DNA of 64,000 bases from Ophiura sarsii (taxonomy: Eukaryota > Echinodermata > Ophiuroidea > Amphilepidida > Ophiuridae): assembly GCA_035610835.1 (NCBI GenBank), contig CM069452.1, positions 26,772,143-26,836,142 on the forward strand, read 5' to 3'. A program made the position numbers and the translations under genes. The stretch's first letter is position 1. Each line of letters starts with the position of its first letter. Of this stretch, positions 47,863 to 59,340 are shown in pieces. The notes below the pieces were generated by a model that was not told the origin of the DNA, made no database searches, and saw nothing but the letters and a program-made list of their open reading frames with translations.

Positions 47863-49797
47863 CTCTCATTTGTACTTCTTTTTCCTATTCTTGTCACTCT
47901 CCTCCTCCTCCACTTTTATCATTCCTCCTTTCGCGCTTCATCAAGTACAGTTTAAATAAATTTATTTGATTTTCTTCATCTTATCGTGAAAATTTCGAAA
48001 CTATTGGTCCGCGGTTTTAGTAAAGGTATTTTAGAAATATATATCTTGATACAATAAAATATCTTGACACATTAAATATTGTAAACATTTAGTTAACGAT
48101 AACAATTTCCAGAGACGGGCGGCTATTTTTACACATTTTTAACTCGCATATTAAAGGTTATATGATAATGATACACAGGATTCAAATTGTAGCCAATCTT
48201 ATTCTGAAACCCCCTAGGCAATAATCATATTGCTAACGCAAACATCTTTATGCCTGAATCTTCACTCTATGGAGGACATATACCGAATAGCATTTATAAT
48301 AATTGTTTTAAATTAAGTTGTAAATTGTGAACGTGAACTCGTGCGAAAATACAGGTCGCTAGACACGAAAGAAGAAGAAGAACAACTGTCGTTTTATATA
48401 TATTTATGTATCAATCACCATGTTGACTGTCTACCGACGAATATGTAAATATCGATATATTGTATATCATGAACAATATTCTTTCCGGAGGAATGCAGTC
48501 TCATAGTGTATAATGAAATCGTATAAAGTCACTGTTAATGCAATACATGTATGTAACAATTTTGTATTGAATATATTATTCTGATACCGTTGTACATAAT
48601 ACCATAATGTAAACATAATGAACCATGGTGAAAGCTACAACGGATACAGTGCTTTCGATAACAAAGCTCATATATATTGCAACTCTAAATTATTAACCGT
48701 GGAATTAATGAAGCATGCCAATTTTCTATCGATTAAATTAGGGCTATTTATATGAATACTTAATAACTCGATTGTCTAATGAAATGAAATGAGAAATGTT
48801 TCAAAGAAATTGACGGTTATGTATTGTTAATGACTTGGTTTTGAAATAGATGTTGCAATCAACCACGGACGTATAATAGCATTGTATCAATTCGTTTGGT
48901 AAAATTAATGTAAATTCAGTATATCACAACCTTAACGAAAGAAAATTTGTATACGATATGCGAAATAATTGTAACTGTTGCTTTTCTCTTCTCACATTTT
49001 CCTTAAATACACGTATCTCATTGGATGTCGTTACCAATCAAATAACACAAGGCTTTACACATCACAAAGTATGGCTTAGTGGCAGTAGTGGTAGTTCACA
49101 GTTATAAATGCTGGTTTACCCTTTTCATCTTTTATCTCCTTTTCCTTTTTTCCCTTCCCCTTTCCCCTTTCTTTGCCTTCTCGATTTTCTCGCCCATTTT
49201 GTTGTTGTCAGGAGTGCCCTTGGTGGTACCCTGGTACCGCAGTCACGACATTTCCCCCAGGGTTCCCCTAGTCAGCACAAGTCCCGCTCCGTTTTGTCCA
49301 CAAAACAATCGAAGGTGTTGACTTTTAATGTCAAACTTACTTACAATTAGCTTAAATTTGGACTGAAATGCCAATTTCAGAACAAATTAAACTATTTTCA
49401 AGAATTGCTTACAACAAAAAAAACACCAACATTTTTGTGCTTCAATTTTTTCTTCTTCCCCCAGACATTTCTTGTCCCCCTGTTTGCCACCTACATAATT
49501 TCATTTTATCACCACCAACCAATCATTATAAATGTATTGTAATCAATTCAATACCAGAAGTGATTGCTACTATTTATTAGGTTGTCGTTCCTCACCATTG
49601 TCATACAGTAATCGATAGCCTCAGATTGAAATGCTCACCTAGATGCGCATTTCGTTGCAGGAGATTATTCACCGTGAGCAATGTCAGCGACATGGGAACT
49701 TAAAGCCATGTAACGAGCTATTATATATTTGTTCACTGACATTCCTTGGCGAACTAGGAGTAATTTTGATAGAATCAGAGAATTATGAATTTATCAT
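47863..49797. other. No recognisable feature
   Basis: Intergenic. A pyrimidine-rich stretch at about 49110-49200 keeps two overlapping 80-aa frames open but shows no domain. Confidence 0.4.
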
Positions 49798-49801
49798 TTA
49801 A

Positions 49802-50501
49802 GGGGGCTGTGGACTCTCAGGTACAGCCTCCGTAAAACTGCCGTAACTTCTTCAATATTATCTTTATAAATGTATACAGTTTTTTGCAGAAAAGGGATCA
49901 ATGAATCCAACCATGATAATGAAATTGACCATTTTGGAAAAAATTATAAAAAACATGTTTTTTGACCCATTTTAGGTTTGGAAAAGATAACTCAAAATAT
50001 ATTTTGTTAAATTTTGTCATACTAGTTTAATCCTGATAACATTCCCCAGGAGCGTTTTTTTATTTTTAATATCTTATTTTTTATTTTTTGAGTTACAGAC
50101 CAAAAAGTGCCAAAAATGTCATTTTTTCCCAAAAATGGTGATTTTCATGATTTGGGCGGTAAAAAAATCAAATTTTTTGGCACTTTTTGTTCTGTAACTC
50201 AAAAAATAAAAAATAAGTTATTAAAAAAAAAAAATCACTCCTGGGGAATGTTATCAGGATTATCATAAAACTAGTATGACAACATTTAACCAAATATATT
50301 TTGAGTTATCTTTTCCAAACCTAAAATGGGTCAAAAAAGGTGTTTTTTACAATTTTTTCCAAAAATGGTCCATTTCATTATCATGGTTGGATTCATTGAA
50401 CCCTTTTCTGCAAAAAACTGTATACGTTTATAAAGATTAAATGAATTTTGAAGAAGTTACGGCAGATTTACGGAGGCTGTACCTGAGAGTCCACACCCCC
50501 C
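49802..50501. mobile_element. TTAA-flanked 700-bp near-perfect palindrome
   Basis: The whole element is one inverted repeat, with arms of about 340 bp (49802-50140 and 50165-50501) around a short loop. The ends are GGGGGCTGTGGACTCTCAGG and its near complement. TTAA lies at 49798-49801 and 50502-50505. The inner part of the arms has GACCAAAAAGTGCCAAAAA. There is no coding sequence. A truncated relative is at 11286-11670. Confidence 0.9.
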
Positions 50502-51169
50502 TTAAATTACGTTAAAAAAAAATCCTAGCGAATAATCCAATAAGGCCAAAACGAATATGTATGTTGTCCTCGACCGCTCGCTCGTCAGATTTAGGGCCGT
50601 ACCGATTTTTTTCAGATTGTTGTCATTTTTTTTTCTTCATATTTTTTATTTTTATTTTTTCAGATTTTTTTAAAACAGTTTAAATGGCATTGAATATTAA
50701 ATTAAGGGGTTATAACACATATGTGCGACTCTAAGAGTGTTTTCGACGTTTTGTTGGCTGAACTTTGAGCTTCCGCTGTAAAAATAGAATAAAGAAAAAT
50801 TAAAAAAAATCCGCCCACCCGCCCCTCCTCTCTGAAAGTTGTGGAGGACAACATAACAATTTTTGTTTTTGGCCTAATCCCGGTACCATCATACTTTCAT
50901 TTGGACAATGCATCTATTATCTATTATATAACACGTAACATTATTCCTGTCATTAATGGTGGAGTTTATTTAATTCAAGAATATAACTATGGTACAACTA
51001 CTGGTAATACAACCATCTTTATTCATACTTATCAACATAATGATATTTGTTTATTTTCTTTGTGTTATTGTACAAAAGATAGATACTGCACTGTTAATAT
51101 GCAGTTTCCCAAATGAAAAACGCAGTATCTACATGTATTAGCATTTTTATGTTAAATACCATGGCCCGT

Positions 51170-51360
51170 ATTCTCGTACGTAGTTAAACACGGTTTTAAG
51201 CTAAACACGCGTCTAATTTTGACTTTAGACACAGCTTTAACTAAACGCAATTCTCGTACATTTGTTTTACTTAAACACGCGTCTAACTCGCCGAAATGTG
51301 TCTAACTTTAAACATGGGTACGGGGGTAGTTTAATGCGTGTTTAACTAAACTCGCGCACC
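51170..51360 (+). repeat. Unclassified repeat with internal direct repetition
   Basis: ATTCTCGTAC occurs at about 51172 and 51250, and AAACACGCGTCTAA at about 51205 and 51275. GTTTAACTAAAC-like words recur at the end. It starts with GGCCCGTATTCTCGTA, which looks like an element end. Confidence 0.45.
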
Positions 51361-51492
51361 AACTGTATGCTTTGAATGATCACTCAACCGTGCCCGGTGT
51401 TAGCTGACGGCCGGACGACCGTATAGTCTTTAAAAGTACCGTGTATTTAAGACATTCGGTCGATATCTATTGTAATGAATTATATACCTGTA

Positions 51493-51620
51493 CAGGGTGT
51501 ATCAAAAAAATTAGGACTCTGTTGTATGACGATGTAATTCTTATTATAATCATTGGAACATGACCAATTTAGTCTCAATGTAAAGCCCAATTAATTATCA
51601 TGATATCCTGATTTCGAGTA
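51493..51620 (+). repeat. One-sided copy of the mariner-like MITE family
   Basis: CAGGGTGTATCAAAAAAATT next to TA is followed by GGACTCTGTTGT and CATGACCAATTTAGTC, as in the left arm at 13144. No matching right end was found. Confidence 0.65.
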
Positions 51621-52337
51621 ATTAAGCAATATGTAAAATTCGCTACTTCCCAAAGTAAAAACGCAGTAACTACAAATGTGTCTAATTTCCAAAGGAAAAA
51701 AACTTAGTATCTACAATACACTGTGTTAGCAATTTTTATGATATCAAGTGTTGTAAGTAGACCAGTAAATAACACAGTCTCATTCTTGAACCTTAACAGT
51801 AATAATTGAGAAGTTTCCCAACCCCAACCACACACACCAGGAAGAATTTGAGGATATCATGCACAAATTACTGGTTTTTGTATTTCGGTGCAAAGATCCA
51901 GCTTTTTTTTAAAAATAGATCTTTAAGATAATTATTGTATTGTAAAGATATTTAATTTGACTAAATTAACCGAATAATACATCCATACTATCTATTTGAT
52001 TTTGAGTAATTAAGCAATTATGTGGATATATGATCATTGTAGATACTGCGTTTTTAACACAAGTAGAAAAATGTATGTAGATACAGCATTTTCGAAAATG
52101 AAAAAAAAAAGCCTTTCCCAATTTTTTTAAAACAAAAATCTGTCATAATATGAAAGCCCTGTGTCCCTAGAACCCATTTATGCAACAAAAAAAAAAAAAT
52201 CAAAATCCCAAAATATGAAGTTACTGCGTTCTTTCTTTGGGGGCAGATTTGTCGATTGATCAGATTTCCTGTCTCTGCCTTTGATTATTTTTATTTCGCC
52301 ACCGTACTAATATTTTTACCGGAGTTTTGTTACCATA

Positions 52338-53365
52338 CACTGCTTAAATGTTGAGCAAATTCCGTTGCTTAATTGCGTTTAATCATCCGTTGGGTAAATG
52401 GTTGATTATATTTTATTCAACATAATTATATAGAAATCTAGGTGTTGTATAAAAGAAAAAAACTTATCAAACGTAGAGCAAAACAATTTAGTAACAAGTT
52501 GGGGCAACCCCCGGTCAAAACTCATTTTGTTGCTAACATATTGCGTTAATTGTTTTAATTGGGCAACTGTTAAGTATTGTCTCAGGCAATCACGCAACTT
52601 ATGTTAAGATTTACTCATGTGGTTTTTATTGATCAACTGTTGCTTAAATCCTCGAATAATGGAGAAATATTCCACTTCAGCAACTGTTGCATGAGCATTG
52701 AGGAAAATCAGGCAACAGCTGATGCAAGTTACGCACATGTGAATTGTAGGCAACTGTTGTCCAAAAAAAACACAATTTCGTGATACGCAATCGTCATGCA
52801 ATCATCACGGCGTCTTGTGCACGAGCTGCGATCTCTAGATATGGATAAATTATAGTCTGGTAAATAAAGCGGTGAATCCGCTTCAACATCAGAGTTTGTG
52901 ACATCTAACAGGCGTTTTGTGAATCCGTTTTTGAATGTTTGAAGCTTGGTCTGTCAAGAAGATGATGTGATAAATCGGTCTAAATATTTGTGGTCGTCCA
53001 TGGGAATAAGCTTATTTCGTCATGTCACAAATAAGCCACAATTGGCATATAAACACCCAACATATGGGTACCTTTTGATAAATTAAGCAACAGTTGCTAT
53101 ACAAAAATGCTCAATATATAATGAAAACAATTCACAAATTAAGCAACAGTTGGTATTCAAATGCCCAACAAATGGTTAATTAATAATACCCAACTGTTGT
53201 GTAATTAAAATTGTGCAACTGTTGAGTAATAATGATTGCCCAACTGTTGATTAACCATTTTAGACAACGGTATTGGGCATTTTTACTCAACAGTTGAACT
53301 GTTGCATAGTTACTCAACGTTAAGTTAAAATGTTGAGTAAGATTGTACTCAACATTTTTGCAGTG
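52338..53365. mobile_element. TA-flanked element packed with CAACTG/CAACAGTTG motifs, 1028 bp
   Basis: The left end CACTGCTTAAATGTTGAGCA and the inverted right end (CACTGCAAAAATGTTGAGTA) adjoin TA. Inside, CAACTGTT or AACAGTTG occurs about ten times (for example 52565, 52634, 52680, 52750, 53089, 53141, 53193, 53217, 53242, 53290), commonly as CAACTGTTG. No protein frame of note. The small overlapping frames at 52577-52801 follow from the dyads. Confidence 0.75.
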
Positions 53366-53367
53366 TA

Positions 53368-56300
53368 ATGGAGAATTGAAGGTTTAAGCTCATTTGTGAG
53401 GATGCATTGGAACAATTACTCGAGAATTTAAACAATGCTAACACGACCAAGCAAATAAAATATGCTGTCAATCGGCTGGAACCAATTTAAGAAACTTATG
53501 GGAGAAAAAGCGCCGATGGAGGTAGGCCGTACTTAGCGATTGACAGTCATTAGTACATACAGCATGAACAGTGTATCGTATTACCTTTTGCTTTTTCAAA
53601 GAATTTCAAATGACAGAAATATTTTTCTATGTTATGTAAACAAATATAGGTCCCCTTGTTGGCCTGATATTTTTGAAATAGTAGGCCCACCGTGTCCAGT
53701 CACCTCGGGGGAGCTATTTTGCACCATTTCCCCCATATCACATAACCTATGGGGTGAGAGCCCGGTTTTCTAACAAGGAAGACACCAGTATTACAGGGAT
53801 CACATCAAATCGGTTAGTCAGAGTGACTTTCAATCCTAAGCTTCCTAAATGGATGAAATGTTAAACCCTCCTGCAATTTGAGATGCCATACCAACAGATT
53901 CATAATCCCTTCAGTCTCTATTTGGTATTGTGTACACAACTCCTTCAGGCGCAATGCTAAGATCTAAGTGAAACTTCTCCTCACACGGCCAGACATATAG
54001 TATTTACCTTCACTCAAATTTCCATTATTAAATACTTGAGAGCTATCTTGCACAACAGTGCTACGATATGCCGTCGTCTGGACCTGCAGGGACAGATCCA
54101 GGGCGTGCAAGTTGTATTTCATTAGCTATTTTCCCTTCAGATTGTTGAGTCTCAGGCCTTTTAGGCCAGATTATGTAGTCTCAAGCCTTGTCATGGGAAG
54201 TTTTAAAATTTAGTCCCCTGAAATCATAAATTTTAGCTAAAATTTAAGCTACATTTAATTCAATATTACTGAGTCTCGGGCCTTTTGTTTCTTTACTATT
54301 TAACAATTTTCTTTGAATCCTCAAAAGGTAGAATAGATCAAATTTTCTTTAGTAATAGGATCTTAAGTTACAAATTACCATTGCTATAGTGTGATTCATG
54401 GGGTAATATGAGGGTTATTTCGGGTCAACTAATGGGTCATCTAACGTTATGTTTTATATTTCTTCTGGACTTTGAAAAATAATGTAAAACAAATAAATCC
54501 AAGATTCGAATTCAAATTTATAACAGTGATATAAGCATTGTATACACGTTTGCAATATCTAATTGGCAATCATCATGTCCTGGATATATGTACATATCGG
54601 ATTGGTACCGATTATCAATTTTGAATCAGCTAACGTTAAAAAGCACATGGTCAGCATCATTTATGTTTGTTATTTGAATTACATTATGTTTCCAAGATAA
54701 GAGTACATGCTACAATGACATTATAATATATCCTAGTGAACAATACAGTGGTAACCAATAATTGGTGTGTATAATTGGTTTTATTAGATTGTGCTCGTTT
54801 AAACAGATATGTCATAAAATTAGAAGTGTGTTTGTATTAATTGAAATGATTATAGCTTTGTATCATCATGCAGAGCTTATATATGAGAAAATAAAGTAAC
54901 AATCTGTCGTTGTTTTTCTCTTTTTCTTCATCTTTTTTAATCTATTGAAATACAAAACTGGACACCCTTGAACTGGACCAATTCATTGCAGTTTGCCATT
55001 GATTTTGTATCATTCATAGACAGTTGTGTTTTAGAAGAAAACAACCCAGTTCGTTCACACATGAGTTCGTCAGATCTATGATTTAATACTTCATGTTCAA
55101 TATTTATTATATGATTATGTGCATACATTGATCTTCAAGTGCCGTAAAATCAAAGGAGTTTACAATGTAATGCCTTAGTTAAATAAATACAACATAAATG
55201 TCATGGAATTTATACATAATGTTTACATTCTCTCTGCTGTATATATTATTTTTTAAATAGTGTATGTTTATAAATATTGATTCATATACACGTCTGTATA
55301 TAATATTAACTTAGAAGTGAAATGGCCTCGAAGAAGCCGACGCTCTAATATGTAAAATCGTACCGAAAATTAGCAGTGTGAATAAAATTGTCAATGACTA
55401 ATGGTGTATTGCTTTACATTGTTGCGTAATATTAATCGAGTTCTATATTTTATACACATATGTATTTGGAATAGTCTTTATTTATACATACATTAAACTA
55501 AACGTAACTTACCCAGTAATGCTCATAACTCCAGCATTATAAATATGATAACTCCAACGAAATATTAAAATATTAAATTGTGATGAAACATCCGATTCTC
55601 ATCAATTATATAGATGTGGCTTGTGAAGAATGACTGAGACAAAGCAATGTGTCAAAAAACAACAACAAAAGTATGATTTTCACTTTGGGATTTGGTTTTA
55701 AAAAACGCGGGATAGCGTGACAGGTACGCGAATTGGAATTTTGATTAATGAGAACCTCCTCGATCAACATCGCATTATCGACCGGCAAATTGTCGCTAAT
55801 TGTTATCAAAAATCTCCCAACTGCCACAGTGCAACAGAGCATAAATTTCCAAAAGTGCATGTTATTGAAATTACGCTCTGATATCAAAAAGTAACATATG
55901 TAAGACAAGGAGATAATATCATATTATAGCATACAGCTTGGTGATTTAATGTCATAGAGAAACAAAAAGGTTAGACCTTATTTGCATATGATTAGCATAT
56001 TATAACATTTTGCTTTTTGAAATTTCCAGCAAAAACTATAAATGCTATTAACACCAAAGTTACAGGAAATGAAGTTCCCATCATTGCCAACAATACTGTC
56101 TGAGAAAAAGTTCACATTTATCTTTACTTTTAACAAAAACCCAAAATCTGTCTTAATTAAGCTTAATTAATGACCACACTCGTTGAAATTATTAAGTAAT
56201 ACTGTGTATCCAAACCATTTTGGACTTGCATGGTATCAAATTAAAGGTAAAGATGTGCTTAAAAATGGTCTGAGCAGATAATTCAATATCCCTTTAGTAT

Positions 56301-58049
56301 TTAAAATACCTTCCTCCAAACATTTAGTATATTTAAAAAGAGAAAAAACCACATATAACCACTATTTCATACAACTGTACACAGACTTGGCAAAAGTCTA
56401 TTAATACTTGTGCAGCCATGCACGCAAACAATGGAAGGAATATTCAAGGACATGCCCATGCTAAGGGACCAGTGGTTTAAAATTCGCGCTACATGAAATT
56501 TGAAATGCAATTCGCCAGTGTGCAGTCATAATGGTGTATGTTACTTTAGGTGACCGTGTGTTGACATGCAGGGGTGTACACACAGGTATCGTGTTAAAGG
56601 CCTGCACTAAGTCTAAATAAAAAAGAAATGTTTAAATAGTCAAGGCCATGAAAGGAAGTAGGCAGTAGCTGGTTAGATTAGCGTGTATGGATAATCAAGT
56701 ATTGGCCAATCCGAAATCAGGTTTAATAAGAAATGTAACAAAGCTGATAATCATACAAGGACACGAAATAGTATTTGTTTTAATTATATATGATACACAT
56801 ACTTAGGATTGAAATGTTCATTGTTGTACAACAATCAGGAGGCACTATATTTATAATTCAATATTTGCAAATTTATGCTCTGTTGCCGCGCTGTAACACC
56901 GAGGTGGCGTGCTGCAACACATATGACAAACATGGAAATGAGACTGTATTTAAAAAAGGTTTTGTTATTGTTCAGTCAGATCTTGGAGTTATGAGCATAT
57001 TTGTTACATGAAACGATGCTTTTTATGAGATGACTACTCGAAGGCTCGAATACTGTGTTTGGTAGCGTGATTCTGCCAGGTCCATTTTAGTGGGTTTTGT
57101 CCGTATGTGTTGTGTTATCACGGTACCGTTACTGCCTTATAGCGTGGTTCGTTTGTTTATGAAAATTTAAAAAGTAAGGGTGTAGGTTGGACGACAATTT
57201 GACATGTTGTGTATTGTAGTCATACCTACTGCATAAGCATATTTGTGAGGTCTAATATATTTCAGAATTAGGCGTTACTAAGATGTTTTGGGGCCCGTAG
57301 CCAAAGCACGTCTCTGTTTCACATTTAGGTTTGCGATTTTAATAGCAAAGTGTTAGGTTGTACAGTGATGCGCCCCTACGGTAGTCTCTATACGCATAAC
57401 GAAGAAGACCCCGAATTACATGGAATAAAAATGTGGTTTGTGTTGGTATTTATTGTATTTCATCAAATTTTTTCCTCTCATTCTTCTCACTAGCATAATA
57501 CGTTGGTGTTTGGTGTCATTTATACGCTATTTATAAGGTTCTTTGCCTATGAATGCGGATAGTTATAGTCAATTAAAATTCAAGGGAATCGGCCGGTGTG
57601 AGTTCATTGAAACCATGTGTTCACGTAGTCCTTTTCAGTACTTGTTCAGGCAAATGTGTAGGCCTAAGGGAGAACCATACCAAAAGACAAGGCTATCATG
57701 TGACTAATTAACATAATAATTAATGTCTAAATTCTGTTTTTCACGGACATATCGGACATGTTTAACTTAAAAATGAGTGCTCACCTGTTTCTTGACCAAT
57801 ATGCATCTATTATTCGGATGAAATTCAATTTTTTCTTCTTCTAATAATGACTATTACTTGACCAATTATCCAATAAGTTAACGCATAGCTTCAACCATGC
57901 GGTACTACATTTTACCGACCGCGAGGGTCATTAGCATGATTGATTGACGTCGGCAAAACCGTCAGATGTTTTCGTTAGATTCAAGAAATGGCGCTGTTGT
58001 TCACAGGGAAGCAGGAGTTGGCGATATAAATAAAAACAAAAGGCCGTAT
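53368..58049. other. Long stretch without a supported gene
   Basis: Between 54125 and 54300 a GAGTCTCAGGCCTTTT-like word recurs three times. The 100-aa minus-strand frame at 55606-55908 and the 73-aa frame at 56790-57011 have no recognisable domain. Otherwise nothing is seen. Confidence 0.4.
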
Positions 58050-58052
58050 GAA

Positions 58053-59340
58053 ATGTGTCCCGATTTGATTTTTTGGATATGATTTAACATTTTGCGTATA
58101 AAGTCTGTGTAGCTAGCCGATCATACTGCAACACATTTGACGGAGAATTTCTTTTTTTTTTAGCAATTTAGCCTAAAAAATGACGGACACCATAACATGC
58201 TGAGACGAATTCGTCTCAGATAGCATGTGTCACGATTGATTTTTTTAAATATGATTTCACATTTTAAGCTACGTATAAAGTCTGTGTAGCTAACCGGTGA
58301 AACCGCAACACATTTGATGGAGGAAGAAATTCCGGCAATTTAGCCTAACAAATGACGAACACCATAGAATGTGTCCCGATTTGATTTTTTGGATTTTATT
58401 TCACATATTGAGCTACGTATATTCTGTGTAGCCGACCCGGTCAAACCGCAACACATTTGACGCAGAAAAAAAAATCCGGCAATTTAGCATAAAAAAATGA
58501 CGGATACCATAAAATGTGTCCCGATTTGATTTTTTGGATATGATTTCACATTTTAAGTTATGTATAATGTCTGTGTAGCTAGCCGGTAGCTAGGAGAAAA
58601 AAAAATTAAGCCCAGCAATTTAGTCTAAAAAATGACGGCCACCATGAAATGTGTCCCGATTTGATTGTTTTGGATATGATTTCACCTTTTGAGCTACGTG
58701 CACAAATGTGTAGCTAACCGGTCAAACCGCAACCCATGCTTGTGTTTTCCTGCATTGGAATTCCTGAGATGTGTCTAGAACATAGTATTTGAAATTGGAG
58801 TCGTTTTCCAGCTCTTCTCCTTTGATGGTCTTTACACTGGCTGAGGTGGCAATATTAATAATTAAAGGAGGCTATTTGTTTTTCCTTCATTCAAATGTAG
58901 GCCAACTGCATATGATGCTGCCTCAACATTCTGTAACAGTGATTCCGCTATACTGATTGATGTTGCTAGGAGGGCTATGTCGTCTGCGAAATCGAGATTA
59001 AAAATGTGTCCCGATTTGATTTTTTTGATATGATTTCACATTTTGAGCTACGTATAAAGTCTGTGTAGCTAACCAGTCAAACCGCAGCACATTTGACGAA
59101 ACGAATAACGTTCGCATTGAAATAGCAAGAGAAAAATTGCCAGTGATTTAGCCTAAAAAATGACGGATACCCTAACATGTGTCCCGATTTGGTTTTTTGA
59201 ATATGATTTCACTATTTTAGCTACGTATAAAGTCTGTGTAATGAACTGGTCAAACCGCAACACATTTGAAGGAACAAATTATGTTCGCATTTTAAATGTA
59301 TTTCTAATATAAGTTTACATTAAATAATCGTGATTTAGCC
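58053..59340 (+). repeat. Tandem array of about 145-bp units (seven copies), interrupted
   Basis: Units start with ATGTGTCCCGATTTGATTTT at 58053, 58225, 58369, 58514, 58649, 59004 and 59177. Each contains GAGCTACGTATAAAGTCTG, AACCGCAACACATTTGA and TTTAGCCTAAAAAATGACGG. Spacing is 135-173 bp because of small insertions, including a 26-bp palindromic one near 58200. The fifth unit is cut short at 58730 by a reverse-transcriptase fragment. Confidence 0.9.
58731..59003 (-). pseudogene. Reverse-transcriptase fragment of a LINE inside a tandem array
   Basis: On the minus strand from about 59000 the sequence reads NLDFADDIALLATS, with the FADD catalytic box at 58979-58990. It continues through an AESLLQNVEAA helix and GLHLNEGKTNS before a stop near 58885. 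Beyond that, a diverged stretch still contains GEELENDSNFKYYV-like coding. This is the palm region of a non-LTR reverse transcriptase, of a type different from the YADD copy at 4.8 kb. It replaces the second half of one repeat unit and ends exactly where the next unit resumes. Confidence 0.8.

Noticed and set aside
55606..55908. 100-aa minus-strand frame
   Set aside because: No recognisable motifs and surrounding sequence typical of intergenic DNA.
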